Assembly: GCA_949316495.1 (NCBI GenBank)
Contig: OX439011.1
Location: 24,649,995-24,713,994 of the forward strand
Reading direction: 5' to 3'
DNA from: Amphiduros pacificus
Lineage: Eukaryota > Annelida > Polychaeta > Phyllodocida > Hesionidae
DNA: 64,000 bases
In this document: in pieces, positions 1 to 14,400 of the stretch
Position numbering within the stretch: the stretch's first letter is position 1
How the letters are laid out: each line of letters starts with the position of its first letter
Program-made: the position numbers and the translations under genes
Notes under the pieces: model-generated
The model's database searches: none
Told to the model about the DNA's origin: nothing
The model's input: the letters and a program-made list of their open reading frames with translations, nothing else

Positions 1-100
1 TAAACATCCAAAAATGACATTTCTGAAAGGGGTTAGGGGTATCTTCAGGTTAATTTTTAAGGGTTTCAGGTTTTTTCCTGAATGCTGACTTTCATCACTG
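1..100 (-). repeat. Dispersed repeat family 1, copy a
   Basis: Reverse-strand copy of the sequence at 59556-59735, ending in CAGTGATGAAAGTC when read on the minus strand. It contains an inverted TTCAGG/CCTGAA hairpin. It runs off the left edge. Confidence 0.7.
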
Positions 101-654
101 TGTTTGGTACCCGATTGCACAGATGGTATTCTCAAGGGCACCAGTTGACTCAGGCTAGATCAAAATATAGAAACACAAGTGCTGGTTTAAAAAAAATCAA
201 GCTCGCGTTAAGGTTGCAAAATTCCAAGGATTTACCACTCTACCACGCACTCACTAATCACTTCTCATTCAAAAGTGCTATCTGACAGTGTAAGCAGAAA
301 CTATGTGTCAAAAACATGGCCGACATGGACCGATAATAGGTGTATGCTACATAGACTTACAGCTTAATCATGTTAAAACCTCAAACATAGCCCTAAAGTC
401 AAAACAAATGAGAGTAAATATAGAATTGAATTATTTTTTGGAAACATAGAATATGTGATATTTAATAGCTTTAGACCCAAAACAAAGATTAAATTTTCAT
501 ATTTGGACACATCATTTATGCATTTATTTCCTGATATTAGCTACGGAATTGGAATCGCTTTTAAACATCGAGATGATGGACAAAACCAATATTATGATCA
601 ATCTTTCGGCCCCTACCAAATTTATATCATTCAACAAGAATAGAGATAAAAATA

Positions 655-810
655 AAAGTTTTGGCTGAAATTATCATATGCTTAAGTCTGCGCTGGGAAA
701 GGATTTAACAGATCATTTATGAAGCAATTTGCAGACAATATCCAGAAAATGTTCACAAGCAATGATCAGCATAGCTCTTTGGCCATTTGTCAATATTTGG
801 TTTGATTAAG
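655..810 (+). repeat. Old dispersed repeat family 3, copy a
   Basis: Related blocks (TTATCATMTGCTCAAGTCTG, GGGAAAGGATTTAA, GAAAATGTTCACAAACATTA) recur at 11440-11580, 13680-13890 and 30700-30900, and inverted near 61600-61670. Divergence is high, so the family is old. Type unknown. Confidence 0.5.
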
Positions 811-1224
811 GCAATAAATTGACAGGCTTGAGTTTTGAGCCCCCAAAAAAGTGTGGCAGACCATGTTCTGTGCATTTAAAGGGATTAAGTACTGATTTTG
901 AAAATAAATGTTTAAAATTCACATATTGGTGGTAAATGTATTCGTCTTTCATGTCCATAAATGTTTTGAAAAATGCATCCCCATCATTGTCTGTAAAACC
1001 TATTTGAACATGAACCTAATATATAGGCCCCTAGTGAAAGCACACTCCTTTCTTGGCATCATTTTCATGTGGAGTGTCATCATAGAGGCACTGAAAGGTA
1101 CAATGAAGTATGGCAATATGCTTATGACGTCATGAAATGTATTGTCCGTTGAATAGTACCAAAATGACGTCAAACAGTGCTACCCTACTTTGAGCCTCAA
1201 TTGAGGTCAAATAAAGTTCATGCT

Positions 1225-1415
1225 ACCCGTGTTTACCCGTCACATGCAGCTTATGGCTCAGACAGACCTCTGCTGGGAGTGCAACTGCTATGTCTCATAG
1301 CAACATATCTTATTACTCTATTATAATTTCAATCTGTCATTATGCTCATATATAGCTAAGCTTTCAAAAACACCAAATTGTAGAATTGATGCTTAATACC
1401 TTTAACCTAGAATGT
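1225..1415 (+). repeat. Dispersed repeat family 2, copy a
   Basis: GTTTACCCGTCACATGCAGC ... GACAGACCTCTGCT ... ATTGATGCTTAA matches 45280-45455 in order and orientation. Confidence 0.6.
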
Positions 1416-1959
1416 TAAAGTGCACAACAGTGTCAATAGTGGCAGTGGCAATTCCAGACAGAGAAACAACATATTTTTACCATTTAATGCCTTAAGACAC
1501 GTTCAGGGCCCTTAAAAAATATATGAATCCAGTTATAACCAATTCTATATATAATGTGATAAATTCATACACAATAGTGCATGGTCTGGGACGAACACTC
1601 CACAGTGGCATAAATTGTCCAAACCCAGAAAAAGACCACAGATCCACAACCCACAGGAAAAGACTACACTTAACCCATGATTATACTGATCAGAGTAACA
1701 CAGTTGCTACAGGCAGTGGACCTCAAAATATGGTGCCAGTGGCAAATATTCAGTTTCTGCTCAACAAAATATTCAGTTTCATCTCAACTTCAACTGAAGG
1801 GGACACGCTACCATTGCTTGTCTGGTCGCCATTTTGGTCACTCTCAAGAAAACTAGAGATAGGCATCCATCATTATGCAGTGTATCATATTTCAGTGGTA
1901 AAGAATATGATGTGGTGGCACTCGAATCGTTTCTCAACAAAAATAAATACTTCTCCCCA

Positions 1960-2045
1960 TCACTGCAGCTATCCGTTGTGGTGGCCTCGTGTCATCTATG
2001 CGTGTTCTGTTTAAGCACTGCTAAACTCGCATTTTCCCATATTTG
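1960..2045 (+). repeat. Relic related to the MITE at 14356/17276
   Basis: The CCTCGTGTCATCTATGCGT ... TTAAGCACTGCTAAACTCGC stretch resembles the middle of those MITEs. Ends cannot be placed. Confidence 0.35.
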
Positions 2046-2300
2046 AGATACCTTAAATGATTGTGGATTACTGCGAGAGATTGATATGTTGGCGAACATA
2101 AATTTTTGTAAAGACGAAGAACAACTGCTTTGCCGAGTACAGGTGCTAATCAACAATTTATGAAATTTTCCTTCCCCTTTAAATGGTTATTGTTTACAAC
2201 AAGATTTGATAAAAACTAGAAAAACATTTTCTGGATTTCTAAAGGCCACCTGCATGGTAACGATGGTTAATAGATGTACTTTATTTTTATGTTTTTTCAG

Positions 2301-2454
2301 GAGACCTACCCATCCAAAAGTCACGGCTCCAGTTATTATGATCACTACGAGGATAATCGCAGGGAATCACCAAACCTGGGCAGAGCGAGAGATGCCAGGC
2401 GGCACTCCAACAAGTCCTCCTATATGGAGCGCACCAAGGATCGCCTCGATAAAG
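2301..2454 (+). CDS. WAC: WAC coding exon (second coding exon by homology)
   Basis: Flanked by a good acceptor (gttttttcag) and donor (AAAG|gtacac). It enters in phase 0 and leaves in phase 1. It encodes about 51 residues starting [18 protein letters not shown], matching the charged Ser/His/Arg-rich segment after the short first exon in vertebrate WAC. No ATG suits a start here, so an upstream exon is required. Confidence 0.88.
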
Positions 2455-5400
2455 GTACACCAGAAAGCCTACGCTCATTTTGATTGGTAGAATAAGTATG
2501 GGCTGAGGTCCACACGTTTGTCCAAGCATGGTTTCCCACTAAGGTATAGACCTTATAACTTACAGGGCATATTCTCTTGAGAACTATTCTCTGGGAGACC
2601 AGGCCCTCAAACACAACCAGTAAAACTATGGGCTGTGCCTGGGGTGGTATTAAATCATAGTGAAGGTGGTGGATTTAAATCAGACTGCCGCCAATGCTAC
2701 TTGAAGACTAGTTAAACGTGTAAATATGCTCGGATATATAGCCCATATTTGGTGTATATAACACAACTTCACCATTTCAGAATCACCCTTTTATCATTGT
2801 GAGAGGACCATTAGGATCCTGTACTATATTTCTGATACATATTTTTTCTGGTTACTGAGATTGAGAACTCGATGTTTAAGACTTTATTGTCAATGCATCA
2901 TGTAGTACTTTCACCCCAGAGGCCTCATCTTTTCCATGAGGCTCAGATGCTTTTTTTTTCATTTTTTTTATTTATATCAAAAGAATACATTTGAAAAGTG
3001 AAGTGTGTCTTGCATTCTTAGTGACCTGATATATTTAGTGTCTTGTTCTTGGCAACTAACATTATTCTGGTGATGTGAATGCCTGCTTGTCCCCAACCCC
3101 GGTCATGGTAAAGGTGTTGTTTGGGCCATTCAGGGCAAGGTTGTGATTAACTAGAATCCATAGATGCCAGTGATCTTCTCATTTGTCATCAGTTTAGAGT
3201 TTGAATAGATATGATAAACTCATTTTGTTTCCTGTGTGCAAAAGGACAGTGCATGTGTTGAGTTTTAACTAATTGGGTCTTGGGCATGAACCATGCGAAG
3301 ACGAAGATCTGACGAATTTGAAATTATGTCAAGAATCTTGCAGTTTGTCATCATGTGCAGCATGTGGGGCGTCAGACTGCCACACTCCAGGAGGTGTGAG
3401 ATGATGGAACCCTCAGACTGCCATACTCCAGGAGGAGTGAGATGATGGAACCCTCAGACTGCCACACTCCAGGAGGTGTGAGATGATGGGACCCTCAGAC
3501 TGCCACACTCCAGGAGGTGTGAGATGATGGAACCCTCAGACTGCCATACTCCAGGAGGAGTGAGATTATGGAACCCTCAGACTGCCATACTCCAGGAGGA
3601 GTGAGATGGAACCCTCAGACTGCCACACTCCAGGAGGTGTGAGATGATGGAACCCTCAGACTGCCACACTCCAGGAGGTGTGAGATGATGGAACCCTCAG
3701 ACTGCCATACTCCAGGAGGTGTGAGATGATGGAACCCTCAGACTGCCATACTCCAGGAGGTGTGAGATGATGGAACCCTCAGACTGCCACACTCCAGGAG
3801 GAGTGAGATGATGGAACCCTCAGACTGCCATACTCCAGGAGGAGTGAGATGGAACCCTCAGACTGCCACACTCCAGGAGGTGTGAGATGATGGAACCCTC
3901 AGACTGCCATACTCCAGGAGGAGTGAGATGATGGAACCCTCAGACTGCCATACTCCAGGAGGTGTGAGATGATGGAACCCTCAGACTGCCATACTCCAGG
4001 AGGAGTGAGATGGAACCTCAGACTGCCACACTCCAGGAGGAGTGAGATGGAGCCTCAGACTGCCATACTCCAGGAGGAGTGAGATGGAACCCTCAGACTG
4101 CCACACTCCAGGAGGTGTGAGATGATGGAACCCTCAGACTGCCACACTCCAGGAGGTGTGAGATGATGGAACCCTCAGACTGCCATACTCCAGGAGGTGT
4201 GAGATGATGGAACCCTCAGACTGCCATACTCCAGGAGGTGTGAGATGATGGAACCCTCAGACTGCCATACTCCAGAAGGAGTGAGATGATGGAACCCTCA
4301 GACTGCCATACTCCAGGAGGAGTGAGATGATGGAACCCTCAGACTGCCATACTCCAGGAGGAGTGAGATGGAACCCTCAGACTGCCACACTCCAGGAGGA
4401 GTGAGATGATGGAACCCTCAGACTGCCATACTCCAGGAGGAGTGAGATGATGGAACCCTCAGACTGCCACACTCCAGGAGGTGTGAGATGATGGAACCCT
4501 CAGACTGCCACACTCCAGGAGGTGTGAGATGATGGAACCCTCAGACTGCCATACTCCAGGAGGAGTGAGATGATGGAACCCTCAGACTGCCATACTCCAG
4601 GAGGAGTGAGATGATGGAACCCTCAGACTGCCATACTCCAGGAGGAGTGAGATGATGGAACCCTCAGACTGCCTCACTCCAGGAGGTGTGAGATGATGGA
4701 ACCCTCAGACTGCCATACTCCAGGAGGAGTGAGATGGAACCCTCAGACTGCCTCACTCCAGGAGGAGTGAGATGGAACCACAGACTGCCATACTCCAGGA
4801 GGTGTGAGATGATGGAACCCTCAGACTGCCATACTCCAGGAGGAGTGAGATGATGGAACCCACAGACTGCCATACTACTTTCAGGCACACAGAGATTCAT
4901 GCTAAGCTGTTCCTACAAAATAAAATGTTATCTGCAAATATTTTTCCAGGCCTTGACCTTAGGAGAAAAATGTATGTTGCCCATTTTGCCCAAAATATTG
5001 AGAAGTAATGGCCCAAAATATTAAATGATGCAATGGACATTGAATGCATGTGTCATGATTGTTGGAAGGGTTGTTTTAAATCATATTGGGATTACAATAT
5101 ATATATTATGGGGCCATAGAATGAATAAAATGACCAAAAATCTGGTTTCCAAGTGCGTGTCAATGCCAAAGTTTCTGGTCATATTAAGATATAATCAAAT
5201 CCAGTGCATCTCAAGTTTAAATAAAGATGCATAAATTTACTAGCTTAGTTGTTACTTGCTTTCTTCTGCGCCATTTAAGGACAGAACTATGTTTGCAGAC
5301 CATTTTGGGGACCAATCTACAGATTATCAATGAATAACAAGGTCAAGATACATTCTGCACTTGTCCAGTGATTTATTGATACCAGTGAAAGTTGTGTGCT

Positions 5401-8400
5401 GAAGCCAGCAAAGTATTTGCCATTTATAAATGATTTTCAGCACAACATGTGTCCTTGACCTGGCCGGCCTACATTGATTTTGTTCACAGTAAAAGGAAAG
5501 TCTTCCATTTGTCATACTTTTGGAATATATACATGGTCATCATTCGAAAGTGAATGCATGTTAGCTTTGAGCTACAAAACAGTATTAATTCCAAAAAAAA
5601 AAAATTCTGTTTGATTTTTGGCAGACATTGCCAAAATACATTTTTAAATGTTCTAATCAATGTAAATTAATTATTAGAAATATTTAAATCCCAGCAGAGC
5701 TATACATCTAGATATATCTAGATTTCATTTTGACTGTATTTTGATGTTTTAATGGTTTTTCGAGTTGGGATAAGGATAATCAAATTGGTTGTTTCTGGGC
5801 ACAATTGGCACCCTGGGATATCAACAGATGCAATCTTCATAGATTGCACTGTTCTCCTCATTAGGAATCATCATTAATTTACAAATGATCAAGAAAACTT
5901 GTAGAATATCCTTTCATGTCTATTTTGGCTGTCAGTTGTAACTGTGACGGTTCAGACATGTTGATTAGCCAAAATGCAGGGCTCTCCTGTAGGCCAGATT
6001 GGATGTCATGAAATGACATCTGTCTCTTTCGGATTGCAACTGAACACTAAAGTGATCTTATTATGTAAAGCAAACATTCTCTTTTATCTATAAAATTAAA
6101 TATTTAATGAAAATAGGGTTATTTTTTTTTAATGGAAAAAAATTTGGATGAATTCAGAAAATAGACTGGAACATGACATGAACTACTTTTTGGCAAGGAA
6201 TATCAAGCATAAGAAATATGACCATAGAAATAAAATTTGCTTAAGACATTACACATTTACATTCTCAAGCTAATGAATAAGCTCTAAAGGCTTCTGTAGC
6301 TGACTTTTTTTTATACTTTTCTGCTTTGAAATATAGTCTGAGTCTGGAGCCTTTCAGTTACCTTGTAATCAAGTGAGGATCCAAATGGTTATGCCAGGGT
6401 CTGTCTCAATGTCGGCACGATGGGTTGTTTTATTCTGACATGCTTTGTGCACCTCTATGAGAGGTTGCATTTTTGATAATACATTGATCCATTGGTTATG
6501 ATAATGTAAAACATTTTTGGTGGCATTTTCAGGGTCCAGCAGTTCTCCCGGAGATAGACGATCAAATCATCACTCCTCAAACTCTGCGTCATCGCGAGGT
6601 GGAGCTGGGGGCAGCGATGAGTGCTGCTCGCAGAAGGAGAAGGAGGGTGCCGAGATCCAGAAGTCTGCCCTGCGTGTGTGCGGAGACTGGTCAGAGCATC
6701 TCAGTACATCCGGCAAGAAATACTACTACAACTACAAGACAGAGGTCTCCAAATGGGAGAAACCCAAAGAATGGACCGACCCGTAAGTTCTAGCTACTGC
6801 AGTATTTTACTTAAGGTAGTCTTTCAAAGGAATGCTTCCACTTTTATGCCATGCTTGGGTGGTATGGAGAATATATGGAGCTAACATTGATCTGTGGGCT
6901 CAGTTGAATTAAGAAACAAATGAAGTCACCATGGGACATTAACCTACTTACTTACATACCTAATTTGTAAACAGAGATTTCTGCAATTATTAATATGTGA
7001 ACCACAACATTCTGCTAGTTTGTTTTCCATGTATGGTAGAAAGCACTAAACAAAATTGTAAGCTTTTCTTTCAGTTAAACTAGACTTTTTTTTAGAAATA
7101 TTAACTCATTTACAGGAGGGAAATAATTATTGCACCTTAGGGTAGTTCTACAATAATAAAACCAATCCTTTATCTGGTCCTGAAATGCATTACAGATGAA
7201 TTTCATATCTTATCGAAATATAATAAATACTTACTTCCAAAACAAAAATATTACTTTCCCTGGCCTTACACTCGTTATTTCTTCACTGACCTCGTTTTTA
7301 CCCTCAGCCCCTGATGTAATCAGGCTGAGGGTATTGCAGTACTCCTGGCGTGGGTATGTATGTATGTATGTATGTATGTATGTCTGTATGTATGTCTGTA
7401 GCGAACATCCTTGTATTCGCGATAACTCAAGAACAAATGATGGCAGCTTCATGAAACTTGACACACATATGTATCTGGTGAAAACCTCGGACGAGTTCGA
7501 TGGACGGCGACCTTGACCTATTTTTCAAGGTCACAGGGACAATTATGTGAAATCCCAAGAATCACAATAACTCAAGAACGAATGATGGTAGCTTTATGAG
7601 ATTTGACACACATAAGTATCTGGTGAAGACCTCAGAATTTTTTCTATGAAACATGACCTTCACCTACTTTTCAAGGTCACAGGGACAATTATGTGAAATA
7701 ATCTTGTCATCGTGATAACTCGAGAACAAATGATGGCAGCTTCATGAAACTTCACACACATAAGCATCTGGTGAAAACCTCGGACGAGTTTGATGGAAGG
7801 TGACCTTGACCTATTTTTCAAGGTCACAGGGACAATTATGTGAAATCCCAAGAATCACAATAACTCAAGAACGAATGATGGTAGCTTTATGAGATTTGAC
7901 ACACATAAGTATCTGGTGAAGACCTCAGAATTTTTTCTATGAAACATGACCTTCACCTACCTTTCAAGGTCACAGGGACAATTATGTGAAATCATCTTGT
8001 CATCGCGATAACTCGAGAACAAATGATGGCAGCTTCATGAAACTTGACACACAAAAGCATCTGGTGAAAACCTCGGACGAGTTTGATGGACGGTGACCTT
8101 GACCTATTTTTCAAGGTCACAGGGACAATTATGTGAAATCCCAAGAAAAACTCAAGAACAAATGATGGCAGCTTAATGAGATTTGACACCCATAAGCATC
8201 TGGTGAAGACCTCAGAATTGTTTCTATAAAACATGACCTTCACCTTATTTTCAAGGTCACAGGGACAATTATGTGAAATCATCCTTGTCATCGCGATAAC
8301 ACGAGAACTAATGATGGCAGCTTCATGAAACTTGACACACAAAAGCATCTGGTGAAAACCTCGGACGAGTTCAATGGACGGCGACCTTGACCTATTTTTC

Positions 8401-11400
8401 AAGGTCACAGACAATTATGTGAAATCCCAAGAATCGCAATAACTCAACGAATGATGGCAGCTTTATGAGATTTGACACACACAAGCATCTGGTGAAGACC
8501 TCAGAATTGTTTCTATAAAACATGACCTTCACCTTCTTTTCAAGGTCACAGGGACAATTATGTGAAATCATCCTTGTCATCGCGATAACACGAGAACTTA
8601 TGATGGCAGCTTCATGAAACTTGACACACAAAAGCATCTGGTGAAAACCTCGGACGAGTTCAATGGACAGCGACCTTGACCTATTTTTCAAGGTCACGGA
8701 CAATTATGTGAAATCCCAAGAATCGCAATAACTCAAGAACGAATGATGGCAGCTTTATGAGATTTGACACACACAAGCATCTGGTGAAGACCTCAGAATT
8801 TTTTCTATGAAACATGACCTTCACCTACTTTTCAAGGTCACAGGGACAATTATGTGAAATCATCCTTGTCATCGTGATAACTCAAGAACAAATGATGGCA
8901 GCTTCATGAAAATTGACACACATAAGCATCTGGGATGACTCCAGATGAGTTTGATGGACGGTGACCTTAACCTGCTTTTCAAGGTCACCGGCCCATATCA
9001 ATAATTCTAGAGTAAATGATGACAGTTTCATGATACTTGACACACCTAAGCTATCAAAGGAAGTAGATGTTATGGGTTTTTTTACCCCTGCATCAATTTG
9101 CCTTGGTGCAGTGATGTTTTGTTCACAAATATTGTGTGGAGTGAATGTTGTGCAATGAGTTACCAGGGCTGAGGGTTGATGCATCTCTGATGCCTATGTT
9201 TGTGACCTCTCTTCATTTCTTGTTTTCAAATATCTGCTTTTGTGTCAGTACTCAGTACAAGGTCCTGGGAAGCTTTTGCTGGTTGAGATATATCCATACA
9301 TTTGCAAATTTGATAGTTAAAGTCATTGGGGTTATTGTAGTTCGCACTGTTTCAACATTTTGATCCACCAGATGTCTCGTGTGTCATGATCACTACTATT
9401 CTGTGTGCTGTGAAGTGAATACTTTGATGATATGGCAACAAATAAATGAACAGAAACCGACCAATCATAGGTGCTATAAACTGATTCAAGTAAAATGATA
9501 TGTTCACCATTTCTTTCTGTGAGTCAAGCTTGCATGTTTAAAAAAAATCCCCCTTTACATGACAGATTTTAAACACCAGGTAGCAGCATGGCCCACTCAA
9601 GCAGTGAAAATTGAATTAATCACTCTTTTTTTGTTGTCATGGATATTTTTGCTTTATATTTCAGACCACAACAAACTAAATCAACTGTGGTGGATGCGGG
9701 AAGACAGCGGGGTCAGAATGGAAGAGATAACAAACATGGCTACCCCAGTTCCACAGCTAGCAAATGTAAGTATTTTGATGACTCAATGCCTTAGAATATA
9801 TAGATTTTCATAAATAGTGTATAAATGTGTGATTAAGTGGTTCAGATTTTGTTATTCCTACATATAGAACCTGATAGTTTCTTAAATAACACTGGCTCGG
9901 TGCTTAGAACCCGTTAGCCAGTGGATTTGATTTTGGCATTTCATTGAAAATTTCAAATATTTTGATGTTTAATGTTATGAGCCAGTGATTGAAAACCTTA
10001 ATGTCAAGGCCAGAAATGTGATTAAAAAAAATGTAAGATGCCATATGCATACTCAAAAGAAATCTAAAGAGGCTTCCATTATACCATTATATTGACTGTG
10101 TGTAAGTTTGGCTTGAACAAAACGTAAATATTTGTCATGAGGATAAAATCAGAGGAAGGCAGTTGTTTTATCAAATGTAAAGAGTAAGCTTGTACATAGT
10201 CATCATGCTCAGTCACACTGAGTCACATTGAATCAAAGAATCACAAAGAGTCATTGCTGAGTCACGCCGAGTCGCACAGAGTCACGCCGAGTCACACTGA
10301 GATCTGGTGCGAGTCTATCTGCTCAGTTGGGGACCTTTGTACAAGCCAATTTAGTCATTGATGATGGCCTGTTCAGGACACAGTCATCTCTGTGTTAAGA
10401 CTTTACATTGTTGTTTTGGCTATGAAGTAACAAAATACTAATAGCGCTGACATTGTCTCAATGATTGATCAATGTTTTCATAGATTGATGATTTTAATGA
10501 TCGATGTTTTCAATGATCGATGTTCTCAATGATTGATGTTCTCAATGATTGATGTTCTCAATTATTGATGATTTTAATGATCGATGTTTTCAATGATCGA
10601 TGTTATCAATGATTGATGTTCTCAATGACTAGTGTTCTCAATGATTAGTGTTCTCAATGATTGATGTTCTCAATGATTGATGTTCTCAATGATTGATGTT
10701 CTCAATGATTGATGTTTTCAATGACTAGTGTTCTCAATGATTGATGTTCTCAATGACTAGTGTTCTCAATGACTAGTGTTCTCAATGACTAGTGTTCTCA
10801 ATGATTGACGTTCTCAGTGACTAGTGTTCTCAATGATTGATGTTTTGGTTGCAGCTTCTGAGGATCGCTCTTACAGACATTCCAATGATAGGGGCAGTGC
10901 AGGGGGACGCACGTCCGCCACCTCTACCTACCCAACACGCTCTGAACGCAGCTCCAACAGCGCCACCTACACAAATACTGCCACCATGTCCACGTACTCA
11001 GACCACAGACACAGTCGCCATGCTAGTGGCGAACAGAACCATCACAATCGCCATGGTAACGGTGGCGATCGTGGTGAACGACCGTCACCCTCACAGTCAA
11101 AGACTTGGGATTACCGTAGTGGGCGGGACAGCTCGCGTGGAGTGTCAGACAGCAGCTACTATGAACGCTATAGGCGCAGGGATTACCCCACCACCCCCAC
11201 CACAAGGGGGCGCTCTAGTGACTATTCACATACGCCATCTAGTGGCAACAAACTGGCTTCTCATTCTGCTGCTGCTTTTAACGGAGCTAGGGCGACCGAC
11301 AGCCAAAGGAATGACAATGAAGGTGGGTACAGTGCAGATATTTTTTCAGTTTCTATCGATTTCATTTTGCCTGTCATACTTATCAGTCAGGGTCATGTGT

Positions 11401-14400
11401 CTACCGAATGTCTAAGGTTTTTAGCTAATTTTCTATGTGTTCGATTGGTCAAATAATCATCTGCTCATATATGCTTTTGGAAAGAATTTAACTGATTACT
11501 TTTAAGCAGTTTCCAGAAAAAGTTCACAAACATTACAAAACAGCAAAGAACGACATAGCTGTAGGCCATTGGCTTACATTTATCTATATTTTACTGCCAT
11601 CAGGAAAACTGGTCAACCTTGCATACTGGAATGGGCTAAATACTTTTTAGGCTTCTAGGCAGTTGGGCTAGTAAGTGGAGATTTGCACTAGTCTGAAACA
11701 AAGTGTGCTAACCCTAACGAGTGCTGTACCCTAGAATCACAATAACTCAAGAACAAATGATGGCAGCTTTATGAGATTTGACACACATAAGCATCTGTTG
11801 AAGACCTCAGACATTTTTCTATGGAACATGACCTTCACCTACTTTTCAAGGTCACAGTGACAATTATGTGAAAGCCCCATGATTGCTATAACTCGAGAAC
11901 GAATGATGGCAGCTTTATGAGACTTGACACACATAAGCATCTGGTGAAGACCTCAGTGAAAACCTTCACCTACTTTTCAAGGTCACAGGAACAATTATGT
12001 GGTGCGGTGACGTAGGGCATCATATCGTTGGATTTCATCGATACGATACGATACGTATCGATGATTTATCGATATTCAATACGTATCGATATGTATCGAT
12101 ACGTATCAATAAATTATCATTCCACACGATTCGCGTCGCGTTTGCCATTTTTAATAAATAACACAAACCAGTATCACATTTAACATTTTCTCTCTCTGCG
12201 CTTTTATTTATGTACATATTTACATTTGTGCTGCAACATTAAGTTAGTGGACCTTCTAAGTTCTTCTTCAAAAAAATCAGGGCGTCCACTGAGGAGGAGG
12301 ACTGGGCTGTGGTACAATCTGTGGTAAAGAACTGTATTTTATGAAACTTATGTTCCAAGCTAACAATGATTGGTTAGATCCAAAGCCAAGATCTCTGAGC
12401 AGTTGTAGCAAACATCTATTTGGTCACGCCTTAGAGCGATACACTATGGTCACGCTTAAGCCACCATGTGATTAGGCAGTCATCATAACTAGCAGCAGGA
12501 TGAGTGCATTGTAAACCTCCCAACAGTTAACAATTTTTGAAGAGAAAATATTTTGAAGGGAATATATTTTGAAAAATCTTATATCTCAAAAAGTTCTCTT
12601 TCCTCCATTTCCTGAAATGCCTAAAAAATTATCGGTCAAATTGAAAAAAAAATGGAAGAGCTAAACTTATGACCTCTTCTATTCCATTTTTTATTTTTTA
12701 TCCAACCGATCAGAAAAGAGACATTTCGAGCACTTTTCTATCATAAGCTGTAGTACAATATGCTCGAATAGTCATCTGATCGGTTGTATAACGCTCTCGA
12801 CCAATCAGAATCGACCTGAATATCCAGGTCATGCAGCACTCAAACGAAACTCCACGAAGGTATTTGTTCATTTTAAAGCGTTATTATGATGATTTGAGGG
12901 ACAATTTCGATATATATCGAATATATCGAGGCACCAGCATGCCAATACCGGTTATCGTATCGATGTCTGTATACCGGTGTTTCGATATTATCGCGTACCG
13001 GTGTGATGCCCTACGGTGACGTTTTGTTCACAAATATTGTGTGGAGCGAATGTTGTGCAATAAGTTACCAGGGCTGAGGGTTGATGCATCTCTGATGCCT
13101 ATGTTTAAAAATGGTTTTGTAAAAGCTTTGAGGAATGATATTATAAAATTAGGTAACATTTCCAAAAAGAACCTAATATTATTAACTTTTAGGTTTTAGA
13201 AATGTACTTTAGTGTCAGAGATTTGAGAAGTTAAATGTTAGATCTGTCACTGTTTAAGTTATATACAAAATCTTATTTTCAAGCCCGAGATATGGGGAAA
13301 AGTAAAGGGATTAAAAAAAGTTTTTTTAAAATTGCAAGTCAGACCAAATTAAATAATACATAACACTTGAATGTCATTCTGTCATTCAACTTTGAACTTT
13401 TCCTTTGAAACTAAAGTTTGGAGTTCTTAGCAAGGAAGATGCTGTGTTTTCGGGGGACCAATTCTATCTATTTTCCATTAGGCTTGGAATCCTTTCCATT
13501 TCATTTCCACTTTCGACTCCCACTACTGACAGTGTTTCTTTCACACTGGTTAAAAGGCTCAAAAGTCAACTTGATGTGGCCATTGTTGCTGAAAGGGTCG
13601 AAAAATCATAATTTCACAATTGGCCAATGAGAATCAGTATAACAAGTTGGGGCCAAATCATTATGTAACATGCATTTTGATTGGTCACAATTATCATATG
13701 CTCAAGTCTGCATATTAGAGAATAGAGAAAACAGGTTGGGGTTAAATTCAATATGTAACATGCATTTTGATTGGTCAAAAATATCATCTGCTCAAGTCTG
13801 CTCAGGGAAAGGATTTAAATGATCATTTATAAATGTAAAAATTTCTAGAAAATGTTCACAAACATTACCAAAATCCTTTGGCCAATGTTCACTGAATATT
13901 TTGAAATGCATAACATGAAAACTCATATGAAAACTTTCCGATAATATAGTTAAAAACATACCATCTTTTAATAAGTTCATATACCCTTGTGTTTAAGAAA
14001 CAAAAGTATATGAAGTCAATCAAAATAAACTTAGTTTGAAAATTTAAGCCAATGTAACATTTTAGAGGCCTAAATTTGGAGGGAAAAAATCACCAAGAAT
14101 AGTCCGGGAAGTGGCACTCCTGTTGGTGATCATCTGTTTTCATCACTGATGGAAATTTATTGAATGACGGCAAGAAAAATTCATTCTAAAGACATATTAG
14201 CAGTCTTAAAGAAGTGTTGATATGTTTTAATGAGAAAATATTTTTCCAAATATTTCATACTTTACCCCATTGAATGGAAGACTAGAAACTGTTTATATCC
14301 CACTAATTATGTTGTATCAGAGGTATAATAACTAGCAGACTTCAAGATATACGTTCAGTCTTCCCGATAACCACCGGACCGCCGGTCCAGACCGATATTT

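Noticed and set aside
1523-2014. 163-residue plus-strand frame
   Set aside because: No domain, no homology I recognise, and it overlaps a MITE-related relic; composition is like translated non-coding DNA.
3372-4877. Regularly spaced repeats that could suggest a CRISPR array (also 56440-58240, 61660-63568)
   Set aside because: Units are head-to-tail with no unique spacers, and the host is an animal.
7992-8703. Minus-strand frames with repeated [19 protein letters not shown]
   Set aside because: Lie wholly in the core monomers of the Helentron-like element and recur in every copy with breaks; no protein family recognised.
10837-11415. 192-residue frame rich in Pro/Thr/Ile across a WAC exon
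   Set aside because: Alternative frame of the WAC exon; splice phases from both sides support the Ser/Tyr/Arg-rich frame.
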